From Smallanthus sonchifolius (lineage: Eukaryota > Streptophyta > Magnoliopsida > Asterales > Asteraceae): a stretch of 64,000 nucleotides of DNA. Shown one piece after another: positions 45,803 through 56,705 of this stretch (position 1 is its first letter; every line of letters starts with the position of its first letter). The translations under genes were made by a program, and so were the position numbers. The notes under the pieces are model-generated. The model saw only the letters and a program-made list of their open reading frames with translations. It did not search any database and was not told the origin of the DNA. Location: the NCBI GenBank assembly GCA_023525975.1, contig CM042029.1, positions 86,596,849 through 86,660,848 of the forward strand, written 5' to 3'.

Positions 45803-45811
45803 TTTTATTAA

Positions 45812-46605
45812 TAATATAAGATCCCAAGAAGAAGAGGGTGTACCAGATTCTAAATGGCTTTAGTTTGTAAATGGTTCGGTTTGAGTTAATAAATGAGTTG
45901 ATAAACTTTTAGTTGAAATTAAAACAATAATTAAAATATAACTTAATAAGTTCAATATGTCAACCTTTAACTCGATTACAAACTCATTACAACCTGTGTG
46001 ACCCCTTTAGATAAATAGGTTACTTGTGTCGAGGTTACGTATACATTATGTTAAATGTATCTTGGTTATGATAGTGTTTTTCGACAAAATAATAAAAAAA
46101 CGATGTGTTCATGTGATCCTAGGAATTCCTACCCCTGGGATGTACCTTTTAGCTTGATTCCTCTAACATTTTATTAAACAATAGAAGTCTCGAACTCAAT
46201 TATTTTTTATATCGACATAAGGAATTATAAAGGTAATTAGGGAAACATGTGACACCACGATATATGTCATTCAGGTTCAGTCGTATGTCAATTCTACCTC
46301 ATGAAAAAAAAATATCAATTTAAACGTAATACACAACGAAACGTAGAGAAAATAAGAACGTGTGTTTGATGGCCCATTTTATCATTCTGAGCAAACTATG
46401 GTGGCTCTGTAGAACTCGTAACGACGCAGCCCACACTTTTTGAGGAAATAGATAAGAGTTTTGACCTGGCTAAACATTGGAATTATGATGTAGACACATA
46501 TATGCATTAGCCGCTTGTACTCTATGCAATTCTCTTTCAAGTTTGGTAACATTTAAATATTAAATACAATAGAGTAGTTGTGTCCAAATAATAGAACACA
46601 ACGAT
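45812..46605. other. Intergenic DNA, nothing recognised
   Basis: AT-rich, no open frame with a known motif, no element ends seen. Confidence 0.4.
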
Positions 46606-46967
46606 CCAGTTTAGAGGTGTACAAACCGGGTCCAAAATTCAAACCGGTCCGGGTTTAAAACGGGTCGGGTTAAGCCAAACCTGGAAGGACTGGGTTGGGG
46701 GACGAACCGGATCAGGTCACGAACCGGGTTCAAGGAACATCGAACACGACCCTATCAAACCGGATCGGACCGGGTTGGCCACCAAACTGGTTGACTCGGT
46801 TTTTATAAAAAAATAGCCGTTAGGGCTGTTATTTGGCCTTTTTTTTTTTTAATTTTTTGTGTTTTTTTGACCCCATAAAATAGTATAAATACTTATTGGT
46901 TGTATGGGTTGAACCACACAATTTTCTACTCTCATTTCTACTTCTTTAGCAAAAAACAATCTCAAAA

Positions 46968-47210
46968 ATGGTCGAAAACGCTGGTACATCTTCAACGGTA
47001 GTAAGAGTTATTCCAACCACATGAAAGCCAAGTGTTTTGCAATATTTTGATTCGTGTGAGATGTCAAGCGGACCGAACAAGGCTTGTTGCAAGCTGCGCA
47101 GATCGTTTTTTAGTAAAGAGTCCAATACAACTTTAAACCGTCACTTAGAAAAATATTGCAAGTTGTATGACGAGACGAAGATTGCAAATCCGAACAATGC
47201 GGACAATTAG
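46968..47210 (+). pseudogene. BED-finger-only reading frame inside hAT element A
   Basis: An 80-codon frame has one internal TGA (codon 19) and a proper TAG end. It matches only the N-terminal BED region of the hAT transposases: VVRVIPTT, YFDSCEMSSGPNKACC, SKESNTTLNRHLEKYC. It has its own TATA box (TATAAATA, 46884-46891) and two AATAAA signals after its stop. The second metal-binding cysteine is replaced (KLRR where the family has KxC). It faces the transposase gene of the same element. It could be the stump of a deleted second transposase. Confidence 0.75.
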
Positions 47211-47412
47211 TTGGTATTGTATCTTGTATTTCAATAAAATGTTTTAGTAACGTGTTATGTAAGTTGGTCGTGATGTTGTATTTCAATAAAATGGTTTAGT
47301 AACTTAAAAATGCATTATAATATATTAACTTAATATAAAAATTACAAAACATACAAGATAAAGTTTAGAAATTAGAAAACAAATAATTAAAAGTTTACAA
47401 ATTGAAAGTAGA

Positions 47413-49528
47413 TTAAAAATAAAAGTCTTCTTCGTCGACACATTGAAAATCTAGGTAGTCGGTACTAGTCGGATCCCGAACTCCCTCGTAGGCTCTCTTC
47501 GTCGATTGCTTCAATCCTCCTTCCACCTCGTCCTCGTATATCTCTCCCTCGACTTCGATTTCGTCTTCAAGGGAAGATATATGTTGTATTCTTTCCGCCA
47601 CGTCTAAGTAATCTTTTAAGCAAAGGCAAGTTTTCACTGATTCCGGAGTTAGTCTTGTTCTTCGTACATAAACAACCCTGCCACTAATAGAAAAAACAGA
47701 TTCCGAAGCTACCGTAGAAGCTTGGACGGTTAGTAGATCACGGGCCATAGCGGATAGGACGGGAAATTGGTCTTCCTTCCCTTTCCACCAAGCCAAGATA
47801 TCAAATGTCTCAAAATCATGAGCATTCATACCGGTTAAAAAATCCGAACCGATATATCTACCCAATTCGCTACTTGGGGTATTACCCCGTTGACGTTTAC
47901 TATTTTCATTAATTATAGTATTAAATAAGTTTACCATTGAACTCCTCCGACTACCACTTGCATTTGATGATGTAGCGTTTCTTAATTGCTCGTGAACGGT
48001 AGATGTTGTACCATAGTTTTCAACATAAACACTAAATAAAGTTGACAAATTTTGAGTAAAAATAGTTTTTGCTCTATCCGTTAATAATACGTCTTCTTCG
48101 TATAAATCCAAACCATAAATTATTTTTTCAATTAAAGTTTCAACACCCGAAACATTTAAACACGAGTTTAAGGTGGCGGCACAAGTAATAACCGGAGGCA
48201 TTTCTTTAAAATATTTTTTAAATTTCTCTTTCGTTGGCGGTATCATTTCTTTAAATACACCGCCTCGCATGGAATATTCGTTTAAGTGACAAAGAGTTGA
48301 TTTAAAACCAAAGGGCTTGTAGGATAGTAAACTCCCGATAAATAAGTTGTAGCGGTTTTTAAAATATGGAGCATATCGGTTACACCTTCAATGAGACTCC
48401 AACCCGATGTCGGAAATTTTGTTACTTTATTTTGCCTTTCTAGTTGGTCATGGAACATTTGCAAACTTCGTTTTTGTTGAATGACTTTTTCGAACATGTT
48501 ACACGTTGAGTTCCAACGTGTTGAAACGTCCCAATTTGGACCTAAACATTCGGTTTGCCCGTCTTTACAAAATTTTATATATCGATTATATCTTTTTTTA
48601 CTTGTATGAAAAATGTCACGCAACATTTGTTTAAATTGATTTATAACATCGTCAATGTGTTTAAGATCATCTTGCACAACTAAATTAATAATATGTGCAA
48701 CACATTGGCTATGAAAAAAAATACTATCACAAATCGGGTTATATTTTAAAATAAGTTGGTTTACCGCGATGGTATTATTCGAGGCGTTATCAAACGATAT
48801 TGAAAAAACTTTATTTTCTATTTTAAAAGTTCTTATAACTTTGTCTAAAATATAAAATAAATTGTCACCGGTGTGGGGTATCCAAACCTATCGAACGCAA
48901 TAGTACATTTCATCATTTTCCAACTTTCCGGATTCATCCAATGAGCGGTAACGCAAAGGTAAGAATCCGGCAAGTTGTGGGGAGCCGACCAAACATCACA
49001 AGTTAAATTAATACCGGTTTTTAAACTTTTAATATCTTTTATTATTTCTAATTTAGCTTTTTTCCACATATTTATACAATCTCGTCTAAGAGTAGCACGA
49101 CTTACATAAGTGTAGCGAGGTTGAAACGTTTGTTGAATAAGCCTAGTCAAACGCTTGTTGTCAAAATGTTTGAAAGGTATACCCTCTTGAATAACAAAAT
49201 GCGTCATCCTCTCCCGAACCTCGTCAACATTATACGTAAAAATATTACCTTCGTTCGTCATACTTGTTTGACCTTGTGAAACTTGAGCATTCAACACCGA
49301 ACAATAGTTTTTTTCAATGTGATTCTTTAAAGTCGTATTTGTGTCTTTTCCAAATAAATGCCCGCACAACTTGCACCGAGCCTTATGACCACCATTCGAC
49401 ATTTCGCATAAATCGAAATGTTGCCAAACATTGGGATTCCTTGTTGTAGGAATGACCCGCGCAACCGTGGGAGCATTAACACTTTGAGAAGCACCACCAA
49501 TATTAGATTGTTGAGATTCGTTTGCCAT
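47413..49528 (-). pseudogene. hAT transposase (RICESLEEPER-like), two frameshifts
   Basis: Reading from 49528: BED finger (ARCKLCGHLFGKDTNTTLKNH with C at residues 52 and 55), a conserved block with TLRRDCINMWKKAK and CDVWSAPH, then a one-base deletion near 48880 inside the YPTPVT/YPHTG motif. The next frame covers SFDNASNN, HIINLVVQD, LGPNWDVSTRWNST and ends at 48282. A second shift near 48290 leads to the third frame (to 47413) with EMPPVITCAATLN, and the dimerisation domain AWWKGKEDQFPVLSAMARDL...SVFSISGRVV. By order and content it is a close paralogue of the intact copy at 52806-54896. A TATA box lies near 49630. Confidence 0.9.
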
Positions 49529-49984
49529 TTTGAGAGTTTCGAGTGTGAGCGTTTTTGAGAAATTAGAGCGTTTTTGAGAAATGAGAGCGTTTTTGAATGA
49601 TGTAGTTGAACCAATACAACCTACACCTATTTATACAAGTTTGGGGGGGGGGGTCCAAAATACAAAAAAAGCGCCAAAAAAAGGTCCAATTACTGTTGTA
49701 ACGGCTATAAAGCCGTTAAAAGGAGATGTGCAACGGTCGGAAGCCGGTTTGGAACCGGTTTGAAAATCGGGTCGGGCTCGAAACCGGTTTAAAAATGAAC
49801 CCGGACCGGGTCGGGTTACGAACCGGCCAGCAGAGAAAAAATCGGGAACCGGCTACAGACTTAAGGGTTAGATCGGGTCTCGGAACAGGTCGGATGAAAC
49901 CGGTTTTAATTTAGAACCGGGTCAGGTCATAACCCGGTAACCCGGTTTGGAACCGGTTTGCCTTTACACCTCCCGTTTACTTAA

Positions 49985-50394
49985 ATAATTTTCATGAAAA
50001 CTCTCTCCCCTCGCAATATTGTCGCCTCTTTTGTAGCCCACCACTATTGTCCCAATTACCTGATTATTTTAGCACTAGGCTGTCAGCTGCCTTCGAAATC
50101 AAACCCGAAATATTTAAAAATCCGAATTCAAATTATCCAAAAATTCAGATATCTTAAAGTCGAATTGCATTTTTCATGGATATCCAATTTTTTTTTTAAG
50201 ATATCTTTTGTAGAAAATGTTATGAATCCAATATATATAAAGTATATGGTTTTTATGTTCTGCGTTTAACTCTTTTATTAAAAAATAAACTAAAACGTAT
50301 TCGCGTCGTACTTTCGAAAATTATATGTTTTTGGCCAAAATTTTATATTGTTTCATAGAAAGTGTTATAAATCTATAATCTATATCTATATATA
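49985..50394. other. Intergenic DNA, nothing recognised
   Basis: One open frame (49994-50269) has no known motif. Confidence 0.35.
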
Positions 50395-50968
50395 GAGGAA
50401 GGTTCACTAAAAAGTGATTTTTCTCTAAAAAACGCTAAGAAGTGAGTCAAACGAACTCCGATTGAGCTCATTCCAGCGACGTTGGAACCGTGTAAATGAA
50501 CCTAACCCGGACCCAAAAACCTAAACCCCCCTCCACCTTCACCCCTCAAAACCTAAACCCCCTTCCAACCCCACCCCGAAAAGCCTAAAACCCCACCCCA
50601 CCCCCCCCCCCTCCAAAAACCTAAACCCCCCAACTCCACAAAAAAAAAGCCTAAACCCACCCCCACTCACTCCCAAAAACCTAAACCCTCTATCCCCAAA
50701 AAAAAATCTAAATCATAAAATTTAAACCCTAAGGCTAAACCATAAAATCTAAACTCTAAGGCTAAACCATAAGACTAAAACCCTAAAATTAAAACGTAAA
50801 ATCTAAACCTTAAAAGCTAAACCCTAAAAGCTAAGATGGTAGAGTTCGACGAGACGGTTTCAACGCCGCTGAAATGAGCTCAATCAGAGTTCGTTTTATA
50901 TTTTTTAAGGTTTTTGTCATTTTTTAGATTGTTTTAGCGAAAAACTACTTTTTATTTGAACCTCACTC
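50395..50968. mobile_element. Foldback element with telomere-like interior
   Basis: Inverted arms of about 110 bp (GAGGAAGGTTCA...AACGAACTCCGATTGAGCTC and its complement GAGCTCAATCAGAGTTCGTT...TGAACCTCACTC) bound a C/A-rich interior with many AAACCCTAA, AAACCCCC and AACCTAAACCC motifs, a degenerate form of the plant telomere repeat. Flanks CTATATATA and CTATATCTA suggest a 9-bp duplication, but the site is itself repetitive. Confidence 0.7.
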
Positions 50969-50980
50969 TCTATATCTATA

Positions 50981-51418
50981 TCTATACTATATAATAAATA
51001 AAGGTTTTTTCCATACCACGTGTCGTCTCCATATTAATTGTCATTATTTTTTTTCCACCTCCCTCTTTTATTAAATACACTTATATATTTTATTAATAAT
51101 ATATTTTTAAAGAAAATACTAATAATATACTAAAAAACACATTTATTTTAAATTATCCCTTATTATAAAAAATTTTAAAAATGTAATTATGTAACTTTTA
51201 TTTTTAATTAAATATTAATGAAAGTCAAATTAAATTAAATAGTAATTAACATATTTTTGAAACCTAATTATATATAATGTTTATATATTTTGAATTTTGT
51301 TTTCTATCATTGGTATATTTAATACACATTCACACATGTAAAGTATATACATAAATATTTAAAAATTTTATGTATCGATATTTTTCACCCCGTGTGTAGT
51401 ACACGGGGTATAAGCTAG
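50981..51418 (+). mobile_element. Non-autonomous Helitron, first of a head-to-tail pair
   Basis: It starts TCTATACTATATAATAAA and ends ACCCCGTGTGTAGTACACGG then GGTATAAGCTAG. Confidence 0.8.
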
Positions 51419-51846
51419 TATATAATAAATAAAGGTTTTTTCATGCTATGTGTCGTCTCCAAATTCATTCTCATAATTTTTTTCCTGCTTCTATCTCCTG
51501 TTAAATATATTTTTATCTTTTAATAATATATTTAAAAAAAATACTAATCTTACCAATAAAACATATTTATTTTAAATTATCCCTTATTTCAAGAAAACTT
51601 TGAAATCCAAATATGTAACTTGTATTTTTAATCAAATAGTAAATGAAAGTAAAAAATTATATTAAATATTAATTAACGTATTTTCAAAACTCAATTATAT
51701 ATTAATTTTTACATATTTTGAATTTTGTTTTCTATCCTTAATATATGTAACACATTTTTACACATGTAAAATATATATATAAATATTTAATAATTTTGCA
51801 TATTGATATTTTTTACCCCATGTTTAGTACACGGGTTGTAAGCTAG
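51419..51846 (+). mobile_element. Non-autonomous Helitron, second of the pair
   Basis: It begins TATATAATAAATAAAGG directly after the CTAG of the first copy and ends with a decayed hairpin and TTGTAAGCTAG. Tandem Helitrons without spacer fit end-to-end insertion or rolling-circle readthrough. Confidence 0.75.
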
Positions 51847-52398
51847 TACAATATGTAAGAAGTATGTGGCTTTTTATGTTTTGTGTTTAACCTTCTTATT
51901 TATAAAAAAACTAAAATGTATTCGCGTCGTAATTTCGTAAATTACTCAAAAAATTGTGTTTTAATGTTTTTTTATTATTTCATAAAGATGGTGTTTATTT
52001 AACCTATTTAATATATTTGATTTTAATTTAAATAATATATTTAAGTTAAAAAACCGAATATTCGTTTCACTATTCGAAATTTTCGAATATCCGACTTTAA
52101 ACATCCCTAGCTAGCACCACAGCTCTAACTCTAATAATTTCGAGATCATCTATTCTAATATTAATCTTTATTGAAATAAATATTAAATTAATTTGAGAGG
52201 TTTTAGGTATAGAGATTATGAACGGTGAGAAAAGATGAAAATATCCATAAATGGATATTCTTCTATATGTCATTGGATGAAGGGTTTTCCAGTTATGGAT
52301 GTTGTATTTATAGGGGTGGGGTATTTCAAAAGGGTATTTATGGGGTGGGGTATGACATTAAAATGTGGTAGGTGTCACATGACAAGTTATCATCGTGA
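51847..52398. other. Intergenic DNA before hAT element B
   Basis: No gene is recognised. GTGGGGTATTTC/GTGGGGTATGAC near 52316 and 52345 is a small direct repeat. Confidence 0.4.
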
Positions 52399-52425
52399 CA
52401 GATGTAGAGGTGCACAAAAAAACCG

Positions 52426-52620
52426 GTTTGGAAATCCAAACCGGTTCCGAACCGGAACCCGAACCGCCCCATAACCGGTTTTGTGTGAACCGGTTTCAAA
52501 CCGATACGAACCGCCAGTTTACAACCGGTTTAACCTATTTGTGCGACGAGCGGTTTACAACCGGTTTTTTGTGAACCGGTTTGAGAAACCGGTTTGGTAA
52601 ACCGGTTTGAACCGGTTTAA
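52426..52620 (+). repeat. Left subterminal AACCGGTTT cluster
   Basis: About a dozen ACCGGTTT or AAACCGG motifs, several as full AAACCGGTTT palindromes, lie between the terminus and the promoter. A matching cluster lies at 55090-55275. They probably bind the BED finger or transposase. Confidence 0.9.
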
Positions 52621-52725
52621 CGGTCAAAAAAAAAACTAGCCGTTGGAAACGGCTATATAGCCGTTGGGACCAATTTTTGACCGTTTTTTGACCGTTTTTT
52701 GACCCATTTTAACCCCCAAACACAT

Positions 52726-52733
52726 TATAAATA
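52726..52733 (+). promoter_or_regulatory. TATA box of hAT B transposase
   Basis: TATAAATA lies 80 bp before the start codon. The leader has repeated CGCTCAAAAAA runs. Confidence 0.75.
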
Positions 52734-52805
52734 GGTAGTGGGTGTTTTGGTTAAATCACACTTCTCAAACGCTCAAAAAACGCTCAAAAAATTTCAAAAA
52801 ACGCA

Positions 52806-54896
52806 ATGGCAGGTTCTTCAAGTTATGGTGTTTCCTCTAACGAAGTTAGCGTTGTGAAAATAATACCAACAACGAGGAACCCCGCAATTTGGTCAAACTA
52901 CGATCTATGTGAGTTGTCTAACGGGTTGGAACGTGCTCGTTGCAAAAAATGTGGTGGTTTTTTTAAAAAGGAATCAAATTCTACTCTAAAAACTCATCTG
53001 GAAAAATCGTGTCCGAGTTTGAAGAATATTCCAGGTGAGGGTCAAGCATCTATGACAAGCGAGGGTGGAATTTGGAACTTCGATCCAAATATTGTTCGAG
53101 ATAGAATGGCGAAATTAGTTATTCAAAGAGGTTTGCCGTTCAACCATTTCGACAACCCGCTCACGACGATGATGATTCAAGAAGCCCTTCAACCACGTTA
53201 TCATCAAGTAAGTCGTAGTACTCTTAGACGTGATTGTCTAAAAATGTGGAAAAAAGCAAAAAAAGAATTAATTTTAGGTTTTGAAAAATTGGAAACCGGT
53301 GTGAACTTAACCACCGACGTTTGGTCGGCTCCACATGGTATTCCCGACTCATATATTTGCGTTACCGCTCATTGGGTTGATCCCAATACGTGGCAAATGA
53401 TGAAACGTACAATCGCGTTTGATATGTTTGAATATCCGCACACGGGTCAAAATTTATTTCACATTTTAGATGATGTGATAACCGATTTTAAATTACAAAA
53501 TAAATTATTTTCAATATCTTTTGATAATGCCTCAAATAATACAAATGCGGTTCAAAAATTAATATTAAAATATAATCCGATTTGCAACGGCGCTTTTTTC
53601 CATAATCGATGTATTGCACACATCATCAACTTAGCCGTGCAAGACGGGCTTGGGGTTGAACCCGTTATTGAAATAAGTAATGCATTTCGAGTCATGCTTA
53701 AAGACGTTTTTAGTAGTAGTAAAAAAAGATACCATGAATATATTAGATTATGTAACGATACGGGTTTGATTTGCTTAGGTCCCAATTGGGACCTCCCAAC
53801 AAGATGGAATTCAACTTATAAAATGTTTCATAGTGCTATACGTCAAAAAGATACTTTATCAATTTTTCATGATATGCTTTCCTCAAAACCGCGTCGTAAA
53901 ATTCAAAGTTTTCCGTCTACGAGTTGGGACATTCTTGAAAATTTAACCGAATTGCTCGAAGTTTTCAAAACCGCCACTACTTTTTTATCCGGGGTTTATT
54001 ACCCCACAAGTCCCTTGGCTCTTAAACAAATATTTCTAATGTGTAACAAATTAGCCGAACTTGAAAATAAAAATACTCTTTTTACGACAATGATAAAACC
54101 GATGAAAGAAAAATTTGTTAAATATTTTAAAGAAATGCCTCCGGTTATAACTTGTGCCGCCGCATTAAACCCTACAATTAATGTTTACGGTGTTGAAACC
54201 TTGATTGATAAAATAACTTACGATTTGGATTTGAATTCCGAAGATATTCATTTTTCAACCGTAACAAAAACTTATTTTAACAAATGTTTGCAAGATTTGT
54301 TTGATATTTATTTACATAAATATGGTACAACACAAACCCCACATGATACGATGGGCGCGGGCGCATCAAGTAGCAGCTCGAGGAATGTGAACTTAAATTT
54401 GTATAACGAAATGAGAAATGAATTTACTAAACGGGCTAGAGGGTCCATCCCGAGTAGCGAACTCGGAAGGTATACGGGAACAAACTTTTTATCATTTATG
54501 AGTCCGGATGTTTTTGAGGACTTTGATATTTTGGCTTGGTGGAAAGGAAACGAATCTACTTTTCCGGTCCTTTCCGCCATGGCCCGTGATTTACTAACCG
54601 TCCAAGCTTCCACGGTAGCTTCGGAATCCGTTTTTTCTCTTAGTGGCAGGGTTTTATCTATTCGAAGAACTAGACTCACTCCCGCGGCAATGGAAATGTG
54701 CATTTGCTTGAAAGACCATTTGGATGCGGTTGATAGGAGACAAGATAGGGCTTCGCTTGAAGAAGAAATTGAAGTTGAAGAACTCATACACGAATCTGAG
54801 GTTAACCAAGGATTGGCGAGCCCACTTACAAATGAAGAACTCGCCGAAGATGATAGACTACGAGGATCCACTAGTAACTCCGAGAATGACGGCTAA
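52806..54896 (+). CDS. hAT transposase, BED-finger RICESLEEPER-like, intact (696 aa)
   Basis: A single exon encodes a BED zinc finger (C46, C49, H64, C69 in ARCKKCGG...STLKTHLEKSC), followed by the RNase H-like catalytic core with TDVWSAPH (D171), SFDNASNN (D240), AHIINLAVQD and LGPNWDLPTRWNSTYKMF. The C-terminal hAT dimerisation domain is at about 573-640 (LAWWKGNESTFPVLSAMARD, TVASESVFSLSGR, RRTRLTP). An acidic tail follows. The start is supported by the TATA box 80 bp upstream and by alignment with the start of the minus-strand paralogue. The protein should cut and paste elements with GAGGTG ends; element A and the degraded copy D are likely relatives it could mobilise. Length fits the family (about 600-750). 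Domesticated RICESLEEPER/DAYSLEEPER genes are an alternative, but intact TIRs and flanking duplications argue for a transposon. Confidence 0.93.
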   Translation: MAGSSSYGVSSNEVSVVKIIPTTRNPAIWSNYDLCELSNGLERARCKKCGGFFKKESNSTLKTHLEKSCPSLKNIPGEGQASMTSEGGIWNFDPNIVRDRMAKLVIQRGLPFNHFDNPLTTMMIQEALQPRYHQVSRSTLRRDCLKMWKKAKKELILGFEKLETGVNLTTDVWSAPHGIPDSYICVTAHWVDPNTWQMMKRTIAFDMFEYPHTGQNLFHILDDVITDFKLQNKLFSISFDNASNNTNAVQKLILKYNPICNGAFFHNRCIAHIINLAVQDGLGVEPVIEISNAFRVMLKDVFSSSKKRYHEYIRLCNDTGLICLGPNWDLPTRWNSTYKMFHSAIRQKDTLSIFHDMLSSKPRRKIQSFPSTSWDILENLTELLEVFKTATTFLSGVYYPTSPLALKQIFLMCNKLAELENKNTLFTTMIKPMKEKFVKYFKEMPPVITCAAALNPTINVYGVETLIDKITYDLDLNSEDIHFSTVTKTYFNKCLQDLFDIYLHKYGTTQTPHDTMGAGASSSSSRNVNLNLYNEMRNEFTKRARGSIPSSELGRYTGTNFLSFMSPDVFEDFDILAWWKGNESTFPVLSAMARDLLTVQASTVASESVFSLSGRVLSIRRTRLTPAAMEMCICLKDHLDAVDRRQDRASLEEEIEVEELIHESEVNQGLASPLTNEELAEDDRLRGSTSNSENDG

Positions 54897-55000
54897 TATT
54901 AAACAAAAAAACTCCAAAAAATAAAAATATATATATTTTTTTCTCGTATTGTAATGTTTAATATTGTAATGTTTTGTGATTTCCGAACCCCTACAATATG

Positions 55001-55006
55001 AATAAA
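55001..55006 (+). terminator. Poly(A) signal of hAT B transposase
   Basis: AATAAA lies 105 bp after the stop codon. A second TCTCGTATTGTAATGTT copy nearby shows a small duplication in the 3' region. Confidence 0.5.
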
Positions 55007-55089
55007 CGTTGAACTATATGTTTTTCTTTTTCTCGTATTGTAATGTTGTAATATTTTTTAATTTATTTTAAAATTTTTTTTTTATAAAA

Positions 55090-55275
55090 AAAACCGGTTT
55101 AAACCGGTTCACCAACCCGAACCGGTCCAGAACCGACCTGAACCGGTTCAATAGGTTCGACATTTTATACTTGCAAAACCGGTTTAACCCGAACCGGTTT
55201 GGGTCAAAACCGGTTTAGTGTTTGCGTTGACCAAACCGGTTCGGGCCGGTTCGAAACCGGTTCGGTTCAAAAACC
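55090..55275 (+). repeat. Right subterminal AACCGGTTT cluster
   Basis: About ten ACCGGTTT/AACCGGTTC motifs mirror the left cluster. Confidence 0.9.
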
Positions 55276-55299
55276 GCCTTTTGTGCACCTCTAGATGTA

Positions 55300-56700
55300 T
55301 AAGCCCAGATCAAAGAGATATTTTAATGTAATTAAAATCTGATTCATTATACAAAAATCCCGTAAATAGAATTAAAAGTTTGTATAGACGGTAAAGATGA
55401 AGAATATAATACTCAACCTTGTTTTGATTCATATGAACATACGTTTACCAGAATAATCAAATTGTTTAATTATTATAATAAAATGATGAGCGATTCGAGA
55501 CGAGTCTAACAATTAGATCGAGGATGTTCTCGAATTCTATAATAAAAGGGATGGTCTGTTATTTTATTTCGATGTCTTCTTTATTACCCAACTGCTTGAC
55601 AAAAAAATTTGGGGTATTCTTTTGGGATATCGGTGTAACCGTTACCTCACGCCAACTATAACACCCTATGATACCTTTTTACATGATTTTTTTAACATAT
55701 ATTATTTTACAGCATATAGAAGGTTGAGGTTAGAAGAATGATGCATTGGAGATGGAGAGAACTTCAAAAATATTTTTAAAAAATGCGGTGGACAATTCTA
55801 CCACCGCAATTTCACGATTACTTGATAGATTCGTGTACCAATTGCACTTTCCTTTGCTAATGAAAAGTTAAACCTTTTTCCTCTTGTTTGGGATGTTGAT
55901 TTCGTTATTTTCCCGTTTTGTATTGAAAATGAGAATGGCTCACATGTCTGAATTGATATGAAGACACTAGAGTTGGTGATTTATTTAAGGGAAAACACTA
56001 CATAATAGTAACCAAATTTCAAAAGTGTTCAAATTAGATCACTTATCATAGTATACACGAGGGTGTATACCGTATAAAATGCGTACTGAGTGACCTAATT
56101 AAAACACTTTTAAAACTTGGTTTCTATTCTACAAATTTACCCCTTTATTTAAAGAGAAGTCTCACCGGGAATAGATATAGGAGCGTTTTTCACCTAAAAC
56201 TATCATTGATTGGGGTAAATTTCATACCCTTGTTAGTGAACATTCGTTACTTTAAAAAGACTGGACAACCAGAACGATTTTTAATGTACAGATTAAATGA
56301 TGATTATGATCTGTGTCCCATGATATGATCGGTAATGAAGGTCTCTACGTTTGAATGCTGATGGAACATCTAGTTACGGAAAACCACTAAGTTATAGTGG
56401 AGATTTCAAAAAGAAATGTATGACATAAAGGCAGTCCATGGCTGATAAAAATTATTTTTGGCATTGTTTACCCCGTCTCGGTAACAGTTAGATTATCTTG
56501 TTTAGAATGCTGTACTTTTCTTATTATGTTAGTTTTTAATAAAGATGTTATTTAGTGTGTGTGTGTGATAAATTACATATAAATATTCATAAACGGAGAT
56601 TACGTAAAATAAGCGAATACTACATAACATAAACGATTACATAACATAAATAAACATTACAAATAAATCTTAGTTTTTAATTACTTCGAACGAGAGTCCT
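55300..56700. other. Intergenic DNA, nothing recognised
   Basis: No gene, repeat array or element end is identified. A (GT)n run lies near 56558-56568. Confidence 0.35.
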
Positions 56701-56705
56701 TATTT

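Larger units (their letters stand above)
46614..49971. mobile_element. hAT element A (3358 bp) with two convergent gene remnants
   Basis: Ends GAGGTGTACAAACCGGG and (inverted) AGGTGTAAAGGCAAACCGG are flanked by CCAGTTTA (46606-46613) and CCCGTTTA (49972-49979), 7 of 8 alike. Both ends are dense in ACCGGTTT/CCGGGT motifs. It carries a plus-strand BED-only reading frame at the left and a minus-strand transposase pseudogene at the right. Confidence 0.75.
52407..55291 (+). mobile_element. hAT element B (2885 bp), apparently complete
   Basis: Perfect inverted ends GAGGTGCACAAAA and TTTTGTGCACCTC are flanked by CAGATGTA (52399-52406) and TAGATGTA (55292-55299), 7 of 8 alike. Both ends carry dense AACCGGTTT clusters, and the interior has one uninterrupted transposase gene with TATA box and poly(A) signal. 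It is the best candidate for an active transposon in the window. Confidence 0.9.

Noticed and set aside
50500..50840. True interstitial telomere array
   Set aside because: The repeats are degenerate and irregular, and lie inside a foldback element, so a former chromosome end is not indicated.
54308..54871. Minus-strand 187-codon frame under the hAT transposase
   Set aside because: Ser-rich antisense shadow of the transposase C terminus.
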